A stretch of DNA of 64,000 nt, from positions 1 to 64,000 of the forward strand of contig JBJXFF010000172.1 in NCBI GenBank assembly GCA_046153945.1. The letters are read 5' to 3'. Positions 34,204 through 42,156 of this stretch are shown here, piece after piece (within the stretch, counting starts at the first letter, position 1; the number at the start of each line of letters is the position of its first letter). The translations under genes were made by a program, and so were the position numbers. The notes below the pieces were generated by a model. The model searched no databases. It was not told the origin of the DNA and worked only from the letters and a program-made list of their open reading frames with translations. The DNA is from SXOA01 sp046153945 (lineage in GTDB: Bacteria > Planctomycetota > Planctomycetia > Pirellulales > Pirellulaceae).

Positions 34204-34815
34204 TTACCGCGCCAGGAATTCGACCACGATGTTAACTTCAACAGGCAAGCTGAAGTCGCTCGCGCCGGGGAGGCCGACCATGGTCACTCGCAGGCTTTCG
34301 GCGTCGAAGGTGATCCAGTCGGGAGTGTTGGTGCTGGAGTTTTCCGACGAGCCCTTATAGAGGTTGTAAATCGGTTCGTTGGGGCGGATGGAAATCACAT
34401 CGCCGGCACGGAGGTTGTACGACGGGCTGGTGACTTTGATGCCGTTGACGAAGAAGTGGCCGTGAACGATTCCCTGGCGGGCTTGGGGGCGGGTCTTGGT
34501 CAGGCCGGCCCGGCGGATGACGTTATCCAGCCGCCGTTCGCACATGGCGAGGAGCTGCTCGCCGGTGTTCCCCTTCTTGGCCTTCACCAGGTGGTAGTAG
34601 CGGCGGAGTTGTTTTTCGCCGAGGCCGTAATAATGCTTGATTTTCTGCTTTTCGGCCGAGGCCTTGCCCCAGTTGGAAAGCCGACGCCCGCGGATATGCA
34701 TGCCCGGGGGGTTGTCGCTGCGGCGGTCGAGGGCCTTGGCGGCACCGGCGCTCTCGTAAACTAGCGTTCCAAGCCGGCGATTAACGCGTCCTTTGGGACC
34801 GTGGTAGCGAGCCAT
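34204..34815 (-). CDS. rpsD: 30S ribosomal protein S4
   Basis: 203 residues from the ATG at 34815 (MARYHGPKGRVNRRLGTLVY); 7 further upstream codons are not family sequence. It has the S4 signature LDNVIRRAG and the S4 RNA-binding domain (QARQGIVHGHFFVNG, SYNLRAGDVISI). It is one of the first proteins to bind 16S rRNA. In many bacteria it sits in the alpha operon with rpsM, rpsK, rpoA and rplQ; here it stands alone. The N-terminal zinc-type Cys cluster of some S4 proteins is absent (the C-minus form). Confidence 0.97.
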   Translation of the reverse strand: MARYHGPKGRVNRRLGTLVYESAGAAKALDRRSDNPPGMHIRGRRLSNWGKASAEKQKIKHYYGLGEKQLRRYYHLVKAKKGNTGEQLLAMCERRLDNVIRRAGLTKTRPQARQGIVHGHFFVNGIKVTSPSYNLRAGDVISIRPNEPIYNLYKGSSENSSTNTPDWITFDAESLRVTMVGLPGASDFSLPVEVNIVVEFLAR

Positions 34816-34882
34816 CTGGCAAAACTCCTGCCTCACATTAACAAAAAGGGAAGCCCCTTAATATCGCGAAAGGGGGGCCTGC

Positions 34883-35461
34883 TTACAAGGGGTAACGGGC
34901 GTCGTTTTCCGCCCGGTGCAGAGGGGTAGGTGGGCGGGCCGCTTGCCACCAGGCCGCCAGAAGGACCTGCGTGAAGCTGTAAACGGCAAAGGAGACGAAG
35001 CCGCCGAGAAAGCCAAAAGCAACGCAGCCGACCCCGATGTTCAGCCATCCACCGCTGCCGGCGGCAAGATAGCCCCAGAGGCCGCCGCCAATACCGCCCA
35101 CGGAAGCCCCGGCGACGGTCACAATCAGGACGGGAAGCCCCAGGGAAACCTTCCTCGCCAGGTCGGGTGGCGGTGCGAAACACTTCTGGTCAATTGGCGG
35201 GTTGAATCGCCGGGGCGGAATCTCACGCCCTCCCTTTGTCATCGGCTGGTCGCCAAGTTCCCGAAGCCGAATGCCAATCACGTTCCCCGCCACATGAGCG
35301 GCGATGAGCACCGCCAGCAGCACCAATCCCGTCATCACGAGCGGATGGACCAGGTTCACCAGGGAGAAAAACACCGCCAGCAGCGTGATGACGCCAATGA
35401 GTGTCCGCAGGGTAAACTGCGGCGGGCGGAGGGCACGGCGATAATCGGTCGGGGGAGGCAC
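34883..35461 (-). CDS. Membrane protein with FTLRT N-terminal motif
   Basis: 192 residues. After a Pro-rich start, QFTLRTLIGVITLLAVFFSL marks the first helix; the F[ST]LRT pattern at the front of a first helix recurs in two other unrelated proteins of this window (51720 and 56784). Further helices follow at about 42-60, 106-135 and 140-175. The loop between helices two and three is Pro-rich (KGGREIPPRRFNPPI). No enzyme motif was seen. It lies upstream of rpsD on the same strand, with a GC hairpin in the gap (about 34853-34880). Confidence 0.7.
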   Translation of the reverse strand: MPPPTDYRRALRPPQFTLRTLIGVITLLAVFFSLVNLVHPLVMTGLVLLAVLIAAHVAGNVIGIRLRELGDQPMTKGGREIPPRRFNPPIDQKCFAPPPDLARKVSLGLPVLIVTVAGASVGGIGGGLWGYLAAGSGGWLNIGVGCVAFGFLGGFVSFAVYSFTQVLLAAWWQAARPPTPLHRAENDARYPL

Positions 35462-35590
35462 GGCTACCTATTTCCAGGACGGAAATCTGATTCCACTCGA
35501 GGCCAAACCAAGCCGGACGTGACCACTTCCGAGGCAAGGGTGGTCATCGAAACAGCCGTCCTGATCTCTCTTGAGGATTACTCATTTAGG

Positions 35591-37117
35591 TCAGGGCTTA
35601 CGCACATGCAGCATAAACACCGCACCTTCATAGGTTGACTCTGTCTCTTTTATGATTTGAAAACCAGCTTGCTGAACCCATTCCTTATACTGCTCTCGCG
35701 ACCAGCGCTTGGCAATGGTAAGTTCTATGTGGCGATTGGCCTCTACTACTGCTTGGTAATCAGCTGCCAGCTTTATGTCCTGGTCACTGGTCACAAGGTA
35801 GTCCTTGATGGAGTTGAGCAAGGGTGTCAAGTTCGTTTCACTGTAAGTCGTGGAAAGCCCCAGTACTCCTCCCGGCCGCAGTACTCGGTAGACGCTTTGC
35901 AGGCAGGCCACGGGGTCGTCCACGGCATAGAGAACATTGACCATGACTGCGGCATCATGGGAGGCTTCAGGGAGTATTTCCAAATTCTCTACAGACCCTT
36001 TGACGATCGATACCTTGGCTGGATCAAATTTCTTGGCACGCAGTTTGTCAATCATGCCTTGGTTATTTTCGACTGCGGTCACTCGATGTTGGGCCGTAAG
36101 AAGGGCTCGTGTGACATTCCCTGTACCCGCCCCTAGATCTGCCACTCGTTTGTTGGGGCCGGAAACGACGGAGATGACTTCCTGGATTAACTGCTGATAA
36201 GGGGGAAAACCTTTCAGCACTCGATCATAGGAAGCGGAATAAACATTCCACAATTTGTCATCGGTTATCTTCCGCTCCAATTGGTCCTGAAAAGTAGGCC
36301 AGTCAATTTCCTTGGGAAATAGAGCCACGGACCACCCACGATGTTTCCCATCCACGTCATGCAGCTGCACCGCGACCTTGAGGAAGCGAATGGTGCGAAA
36401 GTCGCCGGACGTGTACTGGAGTGTTTCGGTATGCACTAACGGCAATCTGCCTCGCTTCAGTTGTTGCGTGAACTCGCGGGCCTTGTCGTAAACCTCGTCC
36501 CGATTGTCAAGGCAAACGATGAAATAGTTGACATGCCGGCCTCGCAGTTTTCCTAAAATGGGTTGAAACACCAGGCCAAAAGCGATATTCCAATCAATGA
36601 CGTTTAGTTCAGTATCCATATAATACGTAGGCACCGTATAAAGCGACGCCTGACTAAGGACCGGACGCAACTCGCGGTCCCATACGTCAGGGGCAGCGTG
36701 CCCGGTGTGAAAGTTGAAAATGTCATCGTGCTTCTCCACCTCCTCTTGGATTTCCTCGGTTCCGCTGTCTTCCAAAGGTCTTGCCAGCGGTTCGAGAGTT
36801 GAATTTCCAACGACGCTAGGCAAGTTCAGAATTACTTTGTACAGAATCCCCATTGCCAACACGCAAAGGACGAGAGTGCCAATGACCAATATTGTATAGG
36901 TATTGGCAGCGCCATCTTTGCCAGAATTAACGACGGCCCCAGCAATCAGCGCGCTCAATGCTCCGAAGGCCAAGAGCAACACCAAAGCAATGATGCGCAG
37001 GGGAAGAGGAATGGCTTGCAGGATCTCGGTGTAGCCGGCCAAGGAGTTTGTGGCCAGCCTTGCCGGACGGCCATCGCTTTTCTCGGTTGAGGCAGGGGCC
37101 AGTTCGCCGCTGGTCAT
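35591..37117 (-). CDS. Membrane-anchored PAS-like domain with SAM-dependent methyltransferase
   Basis: 508 residues, start at 37117 with GGAG 8 bases upstream. Two N-terminal helices (about 34-58 and 72-95), then a region like the MmyB/PAS ligand-binding fold (VPTYYMDTELNVIDWNIAFG), then a class I methyltransferase: motif I VADLGAGTGNVTRALL, motif II-like VTAVENNQGMIDKL, and AAVMVNVLYAVDD. The C-terminus KRWSREQYKEWVQQAGFQII matches the end of UbiE-like enzymes. It is paired with the acyltransferase gene 35 bases upstream on the same strand. Together they could make or modify an acyl compound; the substrate is unknown. GC content is lower than that of its neighbours. Confidence 0.8.
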   Translation of the reverse strand: MTSGELAPASTEKSDGRPARLATNSLAGYTEILQAIPLPLRIIALVLLLAFGALSALIAGAVVNSGKDGAANTYTILVIGTLVLCVLAMGILYKVILNLPSVVGNSTLEPLARPLEDSGTEEIQEEVEKHDDIFNFHTGHAAPDVWDRELRPVLSQASLYTVPTYYMDTELNVIDWNIAFGLVFQPILGKLRGRHVNYFIVCLDNRDEVYDKAREFTQQLKRGRLPLVHTETLQYTSGDFRTIRFLKVAVQLHDVDGKHRGWSVALFPKEIDWPTFQDQLERKITDDKLWNVYSASYDRVLKGFPPYQQLIQEVISVVSGPNKRVADLGAGTGNVTRALLTAQHRVTAVENNQGMIDKLRAKKFDPAKVSIVKGSVENLEILPEASHDAAVMVNVLYAVDDPVACLQSVYRVLRPGGVLGLSTTYSETNLTPLLNSIKDYLVTSDQDIKLAADYQAVVEANRHIELTIAKRWSREQYKEWVQQAGFQIIKETESTYEGAVFMLHVRKP

Positions 37118-37152
37118 AACACGACTCCAAGATATGTCTAGACAACGAATTC

Positions 37153-38259
37153 TTAACGGATCGAAACCGAGGCGGTATTCAAAGTCCGTTCCATGACCCC
37201 CATCGTGCGCTGTACTCCAACAACGTTGCCCACCATTTCCGGGACTACTCGGAATCCAAATTTACCCTCGTAAAATCGCGTATGAATTGGCAGGCACTCC
37301 AAGAACAACCTCTCTACCCCGCGATCTTGGGCGGCTTGAATCGCAAACTGCACCAATCTCTCCGAAAGTCCTGCTCCTCGAAAACGCGATGAGACAATCA
37401 CCCGGCTGAGTTCGCCGCAAACAACATCCTCTTTAAGAATTTCCGTCAAAACGGAGTTTGAGGCGTGTTGGGATTCAAAGACGGGCAACTGCAAAGCGAG
37501 GGCGCTATGAATGCGGTTGGTGATCACGGGATCATGTTTAACCAACAACTCCAGATTGGTCAGCAAATAACTAGTTGCGGGACGATTTGTTATTATGCGA
37601 GCTGTTCCCGCGAGACTAAGAGCTTGTTTGCTTTCCACAAACACTCCAAAATGCAGCGCTCGCAAGTCTGAGTTGTCAATCTCCAGGCCAGATTCGCACC
37701 TCTCAACGGGGCTTTCTAAGTAGCCCATCACGCTGTAAACCTCATGCCGCAGGCGAAAGTAGAGATTTAATTCCTGCAAGTTAGTAAGCATTTTCAGCTT
37801 GACTCGTTGAGGATGAATCTCCAGTTTTTCCTGAGGGGGGGATAAATAAACCAGCTTGAAAATTGCCTTTTCTAAGGCGTATTTGATCGCAGCTTCCGTG
37901 AAGGGTACCCGCAAGACCCGGTCGATATCCAGGATTTTTTCTACATCGTTTACCAAGGCAATGGAAACAGCATGGGCCGAGTCCGCGATCAACTCCTTTA
38001 CCCATAAAACAGGTTCATAGGACTCTGAAATGTCAAAAGAAGGTTGGACAATAACATCGGATATTACGACATGGCGTATCTGTGAACGCGCCCCGCTTTC
38101 GACTCGAGCGATTACCTCTTCTTCTTTGAGCCCCGGAATAATCTCCAAAACCAGCTTGGGAAATGATCGTCGCAAGGCGGGCAAGAGAGCTCCCAGCCCT
38201 TGTTCCAAGCCAGACAATGCTCGCTCGTCACGAACGAGGGGGATGATATGGATTTTCAT
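37153..38259 (-). CDS. Receiver-like domain fused to N-acyltransferase (GNAT/FeeM-like)
   Basis: 368 residues. Residues 1-145 look like a degenerate response-regulator receiver: a strand with an acidic residue (HVVISDV), a hydrophobic strand (HAVSIALVND) and a final LRVPFTEAAIKYALEKAIF where the usual Lys is Arg. Residues 165-350 resemble N-acyl amino acid synthases and autoinducer-type acyltransferases: YFRLRHEVYSVMGYL, then FRGAGLSERLVQFAIQAAQD as the acyl-carrier or CoA loop, and VERLFLECLPIHTRFYEGKFGF. It is the first gene of a pair with the methyltransferase. The receiver assignment is inference from pattern only. Confidence 0.72.
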   Translation of the reverse strand: MKIHIIPLVRDERALSGLEQGLGALLPALRRSFPKLVLEIIPGLKEEEVIARVESGARSQIRHVVISDVIVQPSFDISESYEPVLWVKELIADSAHAVSIALVNDVEKILDIDRVLRVPFTEAAIKYALEKAIFKLVYLSPPQEKLEIHPQRVKLKMLTNLQELNLYFRLRHEVYSVMGYLESPVERCESGLEIDNSDLRALHFGVFVESKQALSLAGTARIITNRPATSYLLTNLELLVKHDPVITNRIHSALALQLPVFESQHASNSVLTEILKEDVVCGELSRVIVSSRFRGAGLSERLVQFAIQAAQDRGVERLFLECLPIHTRFYEGKFGFRVVPEMVGNVVGVQRTMGVMERTLNTASVSIR

Positions 38260-38577
38260 GAGAATTTAGCGAATAAATGGACTTGCCACGCCATCTAGAG
38301 GGAGATTAAACCACTCTCTGTCGGGGGCGATGATATCACCCCCCCTTTGGAAAAGCAAGAATCTCTTAAGATTTGCCAGTAGAGTGGGATACTGCCCGCA
38401 AATTTTTGCCTCGGCGGCGTTACTTTGCGGTATCGGGACCCACGCATGGGCAGCATACCCTTGCCAGAATGGACCGTGTTTTCACAGTTACTGGAACCGA
38501 CGCTTCGCGCAGGACCAAAGTAGCGGAATGACAAAGATGAACGTCGCCGATTCGCGCCCCTAGGAAGTCTTTTCGGG
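38260..38577. other. Gene-free stretch upstream of the acyltransferase gene
   Basis: About 320 bases without a convincing gene. The region is less GC-rich, suggesting promoter DNA for the acyltransferase-methyltransferase pair. A run of C and G bases around 38323-38345 could form a short hairpin (GGGGGCGATGATATCACCCCC). No clear -35/-10 pair was picked. Confidence 0.4.
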
Positions 38578-39963
38578 CTAAAACAGCTCCTCAATCACCT
38601 TGCCCGAGTGGGCCATGAAGACCGGCCGGTTTTGCGGCGTGTAGAGCGGTTTGCCGCGGTCGATGCCGAGTTTGGCGTAGATGCTGGCGGCAACGTCGTC
38701 GGGGAGGTAGGGGCGGTCGAGGACGTAGCCCCCTTCCTTGTCGGTGCGGCCGACGAGTTGGCCGCCGGGGACTCCCGCGCCGGCGAAGGCGTGAGAGTAG
38801 CCGTGGGCCCAGTGGTCGCGCCCCTGGAATTTGTTGAGCCGCGGCGTGCGGCCGAACTCGGTGGCGAAGATGACGAGGGTTTCGGCGAGAAGCCCCCGCT
38901 GGTCCATGTCTTCGATGAGTGCCGCGAAGCCTTGGTCGGTGCTCCCCATCATCTGCCACGAGCCAATGCCGTAGCGTCCTTCGCCGCCGGCTTTGTCGCG
39001 GACGGTGCCGCAGGAGCCGCTGGTGTAGATCAGGTCGTGGTGGTCCCAGTTCATGTTGAAGCCGCCGGGGGATTGCGGCGTTTCCGGCTCACGGACATCA
39101 ACGGTGACGAACCGCACCCCTCGCTCGATGAGCCGCCGGCCGAGCAAATAGCATTGGCCCCGATGCCCACGGCCATATTGATCGCGAATCGCATCGGGTT
39201 CTTCGGATAGCTGAAAGGCGCTGCGAGTGGCGCTGTTCGTCAGCATGTCCACCGTCTTTTCTCGTAGCGACTGCATTCCCTCCAGCCGTCGGCCAGCGCC
39301 GGTTGCCACGCCGATGTTCAAATTGCTCAGCAAGTCGCGCCGATCCAAGAAACGCCGCTGGTCGATGCCGGCGAGCAGGCCAAGATTAGGAACTTGCCAC
39401 TTGGGGTCCGCCAGATTTCCTTCGGTCTTGAAAACCTTCGTTTCCGGCGGCAGGAAACCCTGGCGGGTCATGGCGGATTGTTCGTGATTCCCCGGCACCA
39501 TGATGTAGGGGGGCAAATAATTGCACGAGGAGCCGAGTCGATGCGAAACGACGCCGCCGATGTCCGGCATCTCAATCGGTCCGCCGGGGACTTCGCCGGA
39601 GAGTGCGTACTGCGTCCCATCCGGATGGCCGTTGACGCCCCCGTCCTTGTGATACATCGAACGGACGACCGTCAGCTTGTCCGCCACGCGGGCCGTCTTG
39701 GCCAACAGGGAGGTGAACTGCATCCCCGGCACTTTGGTGGAGATCACTCCATGCGGGCTACGATGATCGACGGGAATTTCCGGCTTGGGGTCCCACGTAT
39801 CGATGTGGGACAGGCCCCCTTGCTCATAAATGAGGAGCACGCTTTTGGCCTTGGCCAGCTTCGTTTCGGAACTGTTGCTCCCCAGGGAACTTCCCGCCCA
39901 AAGGGAAAGACCGCCGGCCATTCCAAGGCCCAGAAAGCTACGGCGCTGCAAGAGTTGACTCAT
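38578..39963 (-). CDS. DUF1501 family Tat-exported sulfatase-like protein
   Basis: 461 residues from the ATG at 39963, which opens a twin-arginine signal (RRSFLGLGMAGGLSLWAG). The DUF1501 landmarks are ARVADKLTVVRSMYHKDGGV, NGHPDGTQYALSG, MVPGNHEQ, VRFVTVDVREPETP, FATEFGRTPRLNKFQGRDHW and HGYSHAFAGAGVPGG. The fold belongs to the alkaline phosphatase/sulfatase superfamily but lacks the sulfatase Cys/Ser-x-P-x-R. In planctomycetes these genes usually accompany DUF1549/DUF1553 genes; none is adjacent here. Function unknown. Confidence 0.93.
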   Translation of the reverse strand: MSQLLQRRSFLGLGMAGGLSLWAGSSLGSNSSETKLAKAKSVLLIYEQGGLSHIDTWDPKPEIPVDHRSPHGVISTKVPGMQFTSLLAKTARVADKLTVVRSMYHKDGGVNGHPDGTQYALSGEVPGGPIEMPDIGGVVSHRLGSSCNYLPPYIMVPGNHEQSAMTRQGFLPPETKVFKTEGNLADPKWQVPNLGLLAGIDQRRFLDRRDLLSNLNIGVATGAGRRLEGMQSLREKTVDMLTNSATRSAFQLSEEPDAIRDQYGRGHRGQCYLLGRRLIERGVRFVTVDVREPETPQSPGGFNMNWDHHDLIYTSGSCGTVRDKAGGEGRYGIGSWQMMGSTDQGFAALIEDMDQRGLLAETLVIFATEFGRTPRLNKFQGRDHWAHGYSHAFAGAGVPGGQLVGRTDKEGGYVLDRPYLPDDVAASIYAKLGIDRGKPLYTPQNRPVFMAHSGKVIEELF

Positions 39964-40106
39964 CGGCGAGATTTCGGCAGGTGGGATAATTCGGCAGGTA
40001 AAGCCATTGTCGCCCACGGCCCGGCACGCGGCAAGCACAAATCCCGCTCCTTGCGCCCCCGCGGCTCATTTGTTACAACGGAGGCTCCCCTTTCCCGCAG
40101 CCGCTC

Positions 40107-40679
40107 ATGCCTGAAGTCTGGTTACGTCCGAACCGCCGAGCGCTCCTCCTCGGGATGATTCTCCCTGCCGTGGCGGTGCTGGCGGGGGCGTGGGGAGTGG
40201 CGATTGCCTTAATCACTCAGGCCTCCTTCTGGTGGATGCTGCCGGGAGGAGCCATCGCTCTGGCCGGCATCTATCTGATTGGTTCCCTGGGACATTCTCT
40301 TTCGCTGCCGCGAGTGGCCTATGAGCCGGGAGAACTGCTCGTCTTTCTCGACAGCCCGGAACCGGTGCGGGTGCCGATTGAAGTGGTCGAGGTCTTCTTC
40401 GTCGGCCAGGGGGCCAGCAACTTGCCGCCGGTGAAAGGGAAAGAGCCGGAAACTACGAACATCATCGTGCGGCTGGCGGAATCGGCTCCGGACTGGAAAC
40501 ACCGGGACGTGAATCCGCGGTTTGCCCACTGGTGCGAAGGGTACATCACCCTCCGCGGCGCCTGGTGCGAGCCAATTGGAGAAACGGCGCTGCGGCATCT
40601 GAACAAGCGGCTGGTGGAAGTACAGCGTGAACGGAAGCAGCAGACGGCAACAGCGACCCAGCCGGAGAATTCTCCATGA
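40107..40679 (+). CDS. Two-helix membrane protein
   Basis: 190 residues. Helices at about 12-37 and 40-62 (LLLGMILPAVAVLAGAWGVA; WWMLPGGAIALAGIYLI) are followed by a soluble domain with PH-like alternating strands (LLVFLDSPEPVRVPIEVVEV), probably cytoplasmic. No family was recognised. The stop overlaps the start of the mfnB-like gene (ATGA at 40676-40679), so the two are translationally coupled, but no link in function is evident. Confidence 0.72.
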   Translation: MPEVWLRPNRRALLLGMILPAVAVLAGAWGVAIALITQASFWWMLPGGAIALAGIYLIGSLGHSLSLPRVAYEPGELLVFLDSPEPVRVPIEVVEVFFVGQGASNLPPVKGKEPETTNIIVRLAESAPDWKHRDVNPRFAHWCEGYITLRGAWCEPIGETALRHLNKRLVEVQRERKQQTATATQPENSP

Positions 40680-41425
40680 CCGGCCTCTTGGTAAGCGTTC
40701 GCGACGCTCTAGAAGCTCAAGCCGCCCTCCGTGGTGGCGCAACGCTAATTGACGTGAAGGAACCGCTGCACGGCTCGCTCGGCGCGGCGACTCCGGAAGC
40801 CTGGCGAGAAATTCGCCTCGCGGTTCCTGCCGAGATACCATGCAGCGCCGCCTTGGGGGAACTCAAGGACGTCACTCCCGAGCAAGTTGCCAAGTGGCGG
40901 AGCAGCCTCGCCGGTTATCAATTCGCCAAGCTCGGCCACTCTTCCTGCACGCAAACTCCCGACTGGAAAGCTCGCTGGCAGACGGTACTCCAGGCACTGC
41001 CGCCGGAGACCGGCCGCGTAGCCGTCATCTACGCCGACTGGCAATCCGCCGGCGCTCCTTCGCCCGAAGAAGTCCTGCAAGCTGCGAGCGAGAGTTCTTG
41101 TTCCGCGCTCCTCGTCGACACATTTGACAAATCTCGCGGCTCAGTGACCGCTCATCTTTCGGAAATAGAATTGTCCGAAATACTCGCGGCTGCTCGAGCC
41201 GCAGGGCTCACCACGGTCCTCGCTGGCTCTCTCACCTTGGCGCTCGTCCAGGAGTTACTTCCGCTCGCGCCTGATTTTGTCGCGGTTCGCGGGGCCGTTT
41301 GCCGCGCGGGGCGAGCGGGGACGGTGGAGGAATCTCTGGTGAATGACTTCGCAAAAATGCTGTTGTCAACTAGGGACGGGGCAAATCAATTTTCAACCCC
41401 CGCCAAAGCGCCCTGCGCTGCTTGA
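40676..41425 (+). CDS. mfnB: (5-formylfuran-3-yl)methyl phosphate synthase, MfnB family
   Basis: 249 residues. It shows the DUF556/MfnB pattern: LLVSVRDALEAQAALRGGAT, DVKEPLHGSLGA with the Schiff-base candidate K28, then FAKLGHSS, VIYADWQSAGAPSPEE, LLVDTFDKS and a C-terminal VRGAVCRAGRAG. The enzyme makes the furan precursor of methanofuran from two glyceraldehyde 3-phosphates. Its presence in a bacterium fits the tetrahydromethanopterin/methanofuran-linked C1 pathway known in planctomycetes. No other pathway gene is nearby. The preceding gene overlaps its start. Confidence 0.9.
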   Translation: MTGLLVSVRDALEAQAALRGGATLIDVKEPLHGSLGAATPEAWREIRLAVPAEIPCSAALGELKDVTPEQVAKWRSSLAGYQFAKLGHSSCTQTPDWKARWQTVLQALPPETGRVAVIYADWQSAGAPSPEEVLQAASESSCSALLVDTFDKSRGSVTAHLSEIELSEILAAARAAGLTTVLAGSLTLALVQELLPLAPDFVAVRGAVCRAGRAGTVEESLVNDFAKMLLSTRDGANQFSTPAKAPCAA

Positions 41426-41554
41426 CGACGCCCTCTGGCATTTTGATACTGACCTCTCCGCATTCAGAAGTCCCGGTCTGGGACCTCTGACGCGGATTGT
41501 CAGTTCGCGCGTTTTCTCGCCCCGTTCCATCCTTCATCCTTCAGGAGATCATTC

Positions 41555-41758
41555 GTGCCGCGCTCCCTACTTGAAGCGATCAGACTAGGAAATTGGGAAT
41601 ACGAACCCGCCGGCCAGGATGCCACAGAATTGCCCCCCACCGTCGCCATGCCCGGTTCCAAGGAGAAGCTCGCCATCCTCGCGGAGCGGCTGCAACTTGG
41701 CCTCCCCCTCTGGAGCGAATCCGACCGCCGCACTTATAACGACGAGGAGAAAGAATAG
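41555..41758 (+). CDS. Small conserved protein (67 residues)
   Basis: Starts at a GTG at 41555 with AGGAG 8 bases upstream. Sequence: MPRSLLEAIRLGNWEYEPAG, then a middle PPTVAMPGSKEKLAILAERL and an end QLGLPLWSESDRRTYNDEEK. The KEKLAILAERLQLGLPLW stretch is a recurring pattern among small planctomycete proteins, as I recall it. Likely soluble; role unknown. It lies 23 bases upstream of the next gene, with which it may be co-transcribed. Confidence 0.7.
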   Translation: MPRSLLEAIRLGNWEYEPAGQDATELPPTVAMPGSKEKLAILAERLQLGLPLWSESDRRTYNDEEKE

Positions 41759-41781
41759 TTACTTCCCTCCTCGGAGATGTC

Positions 41782-42093
41782 ATGCCTGCTTTCGCCACCT
41801 CGGTTACCCACACGCTCGGAATCGCTGCCGCGACGGAGCGGCTGAAGACGTTTTTGGAGGACGTCCGCCGCGATCATGGAGACAAGCTGACGGATGCCCG
41901 CGGGGAGTGGCAGGGGAACACCCTGCACTTCAGCTTCAGCATTTATGGGATGGGAATCCAAGGAACGATGGTAGTGAGCGACAGTGGCGTGAACGTAAAC
42001 GGCAAATTGCCCCTGGCCGCGGCGTTTTTTCGCGGGCAGGTGGAAAAGTCGATTCGAGATGAGCTGGTGAAGGAACTCTCCAAGCCGGCTTGA
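41782..42093 (+). CDS. Polyhydroxyalkanoic acid system family protein (PHA granule-region type)
   Basis: 103 residues: SVTHTLGIAAATERLKTFLE, then ARGEWQGNTLHFSFSIYGMG, then MVVSDSGVNVNGKLPLAAAF and a basic-acidic end. The pattern of two strands and a G..GTM..SD.GV.V.G.LPL motif identifies the PHA_gran_rgn family, small START-like or SRPBCC-type proteins once linked to polyhydroxyalkanoate systems. True function is not known. Its start has GGAG upstream (tcctcggagatgtc). A hairpin repeat follows at 42118-42148. Confidence 0.82.
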   Translation: MPAFATSVTHTLGIAAATERLKTFLEDVRRDHGDKLTDARGEWQGNTLHFSFSIYGMGIQGTMVVSDSGVNVNGKLPLAAAFFRGQVEKSIRDELVKELSKPA

Positions 42094-42117
42094 GTGGCTG
42101 CTGTCCAAGGAGCCACC

Positions 42118-42148
42118 ACGCCCACGCAGAGCCGTGGGCGTGGCACCC
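42118..42148. repeat. GTGGCACGCCCACG hairpin, copy 4
   Basis: CACGCCCACGCAGAGCCGTG followed by GGCGTGGCACC is identical in its core to the copy at 32601. It lies between two convergent genes. Confidence 0.8.
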
Positions 42149-42156
42149 AGTTGCCG

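Noticed and set aside
38295..38594. Minus-strand 99-codon frame
   Set aside because: Overlaps the end of the DUF1501 gene, composition unlike protein, no start signal.
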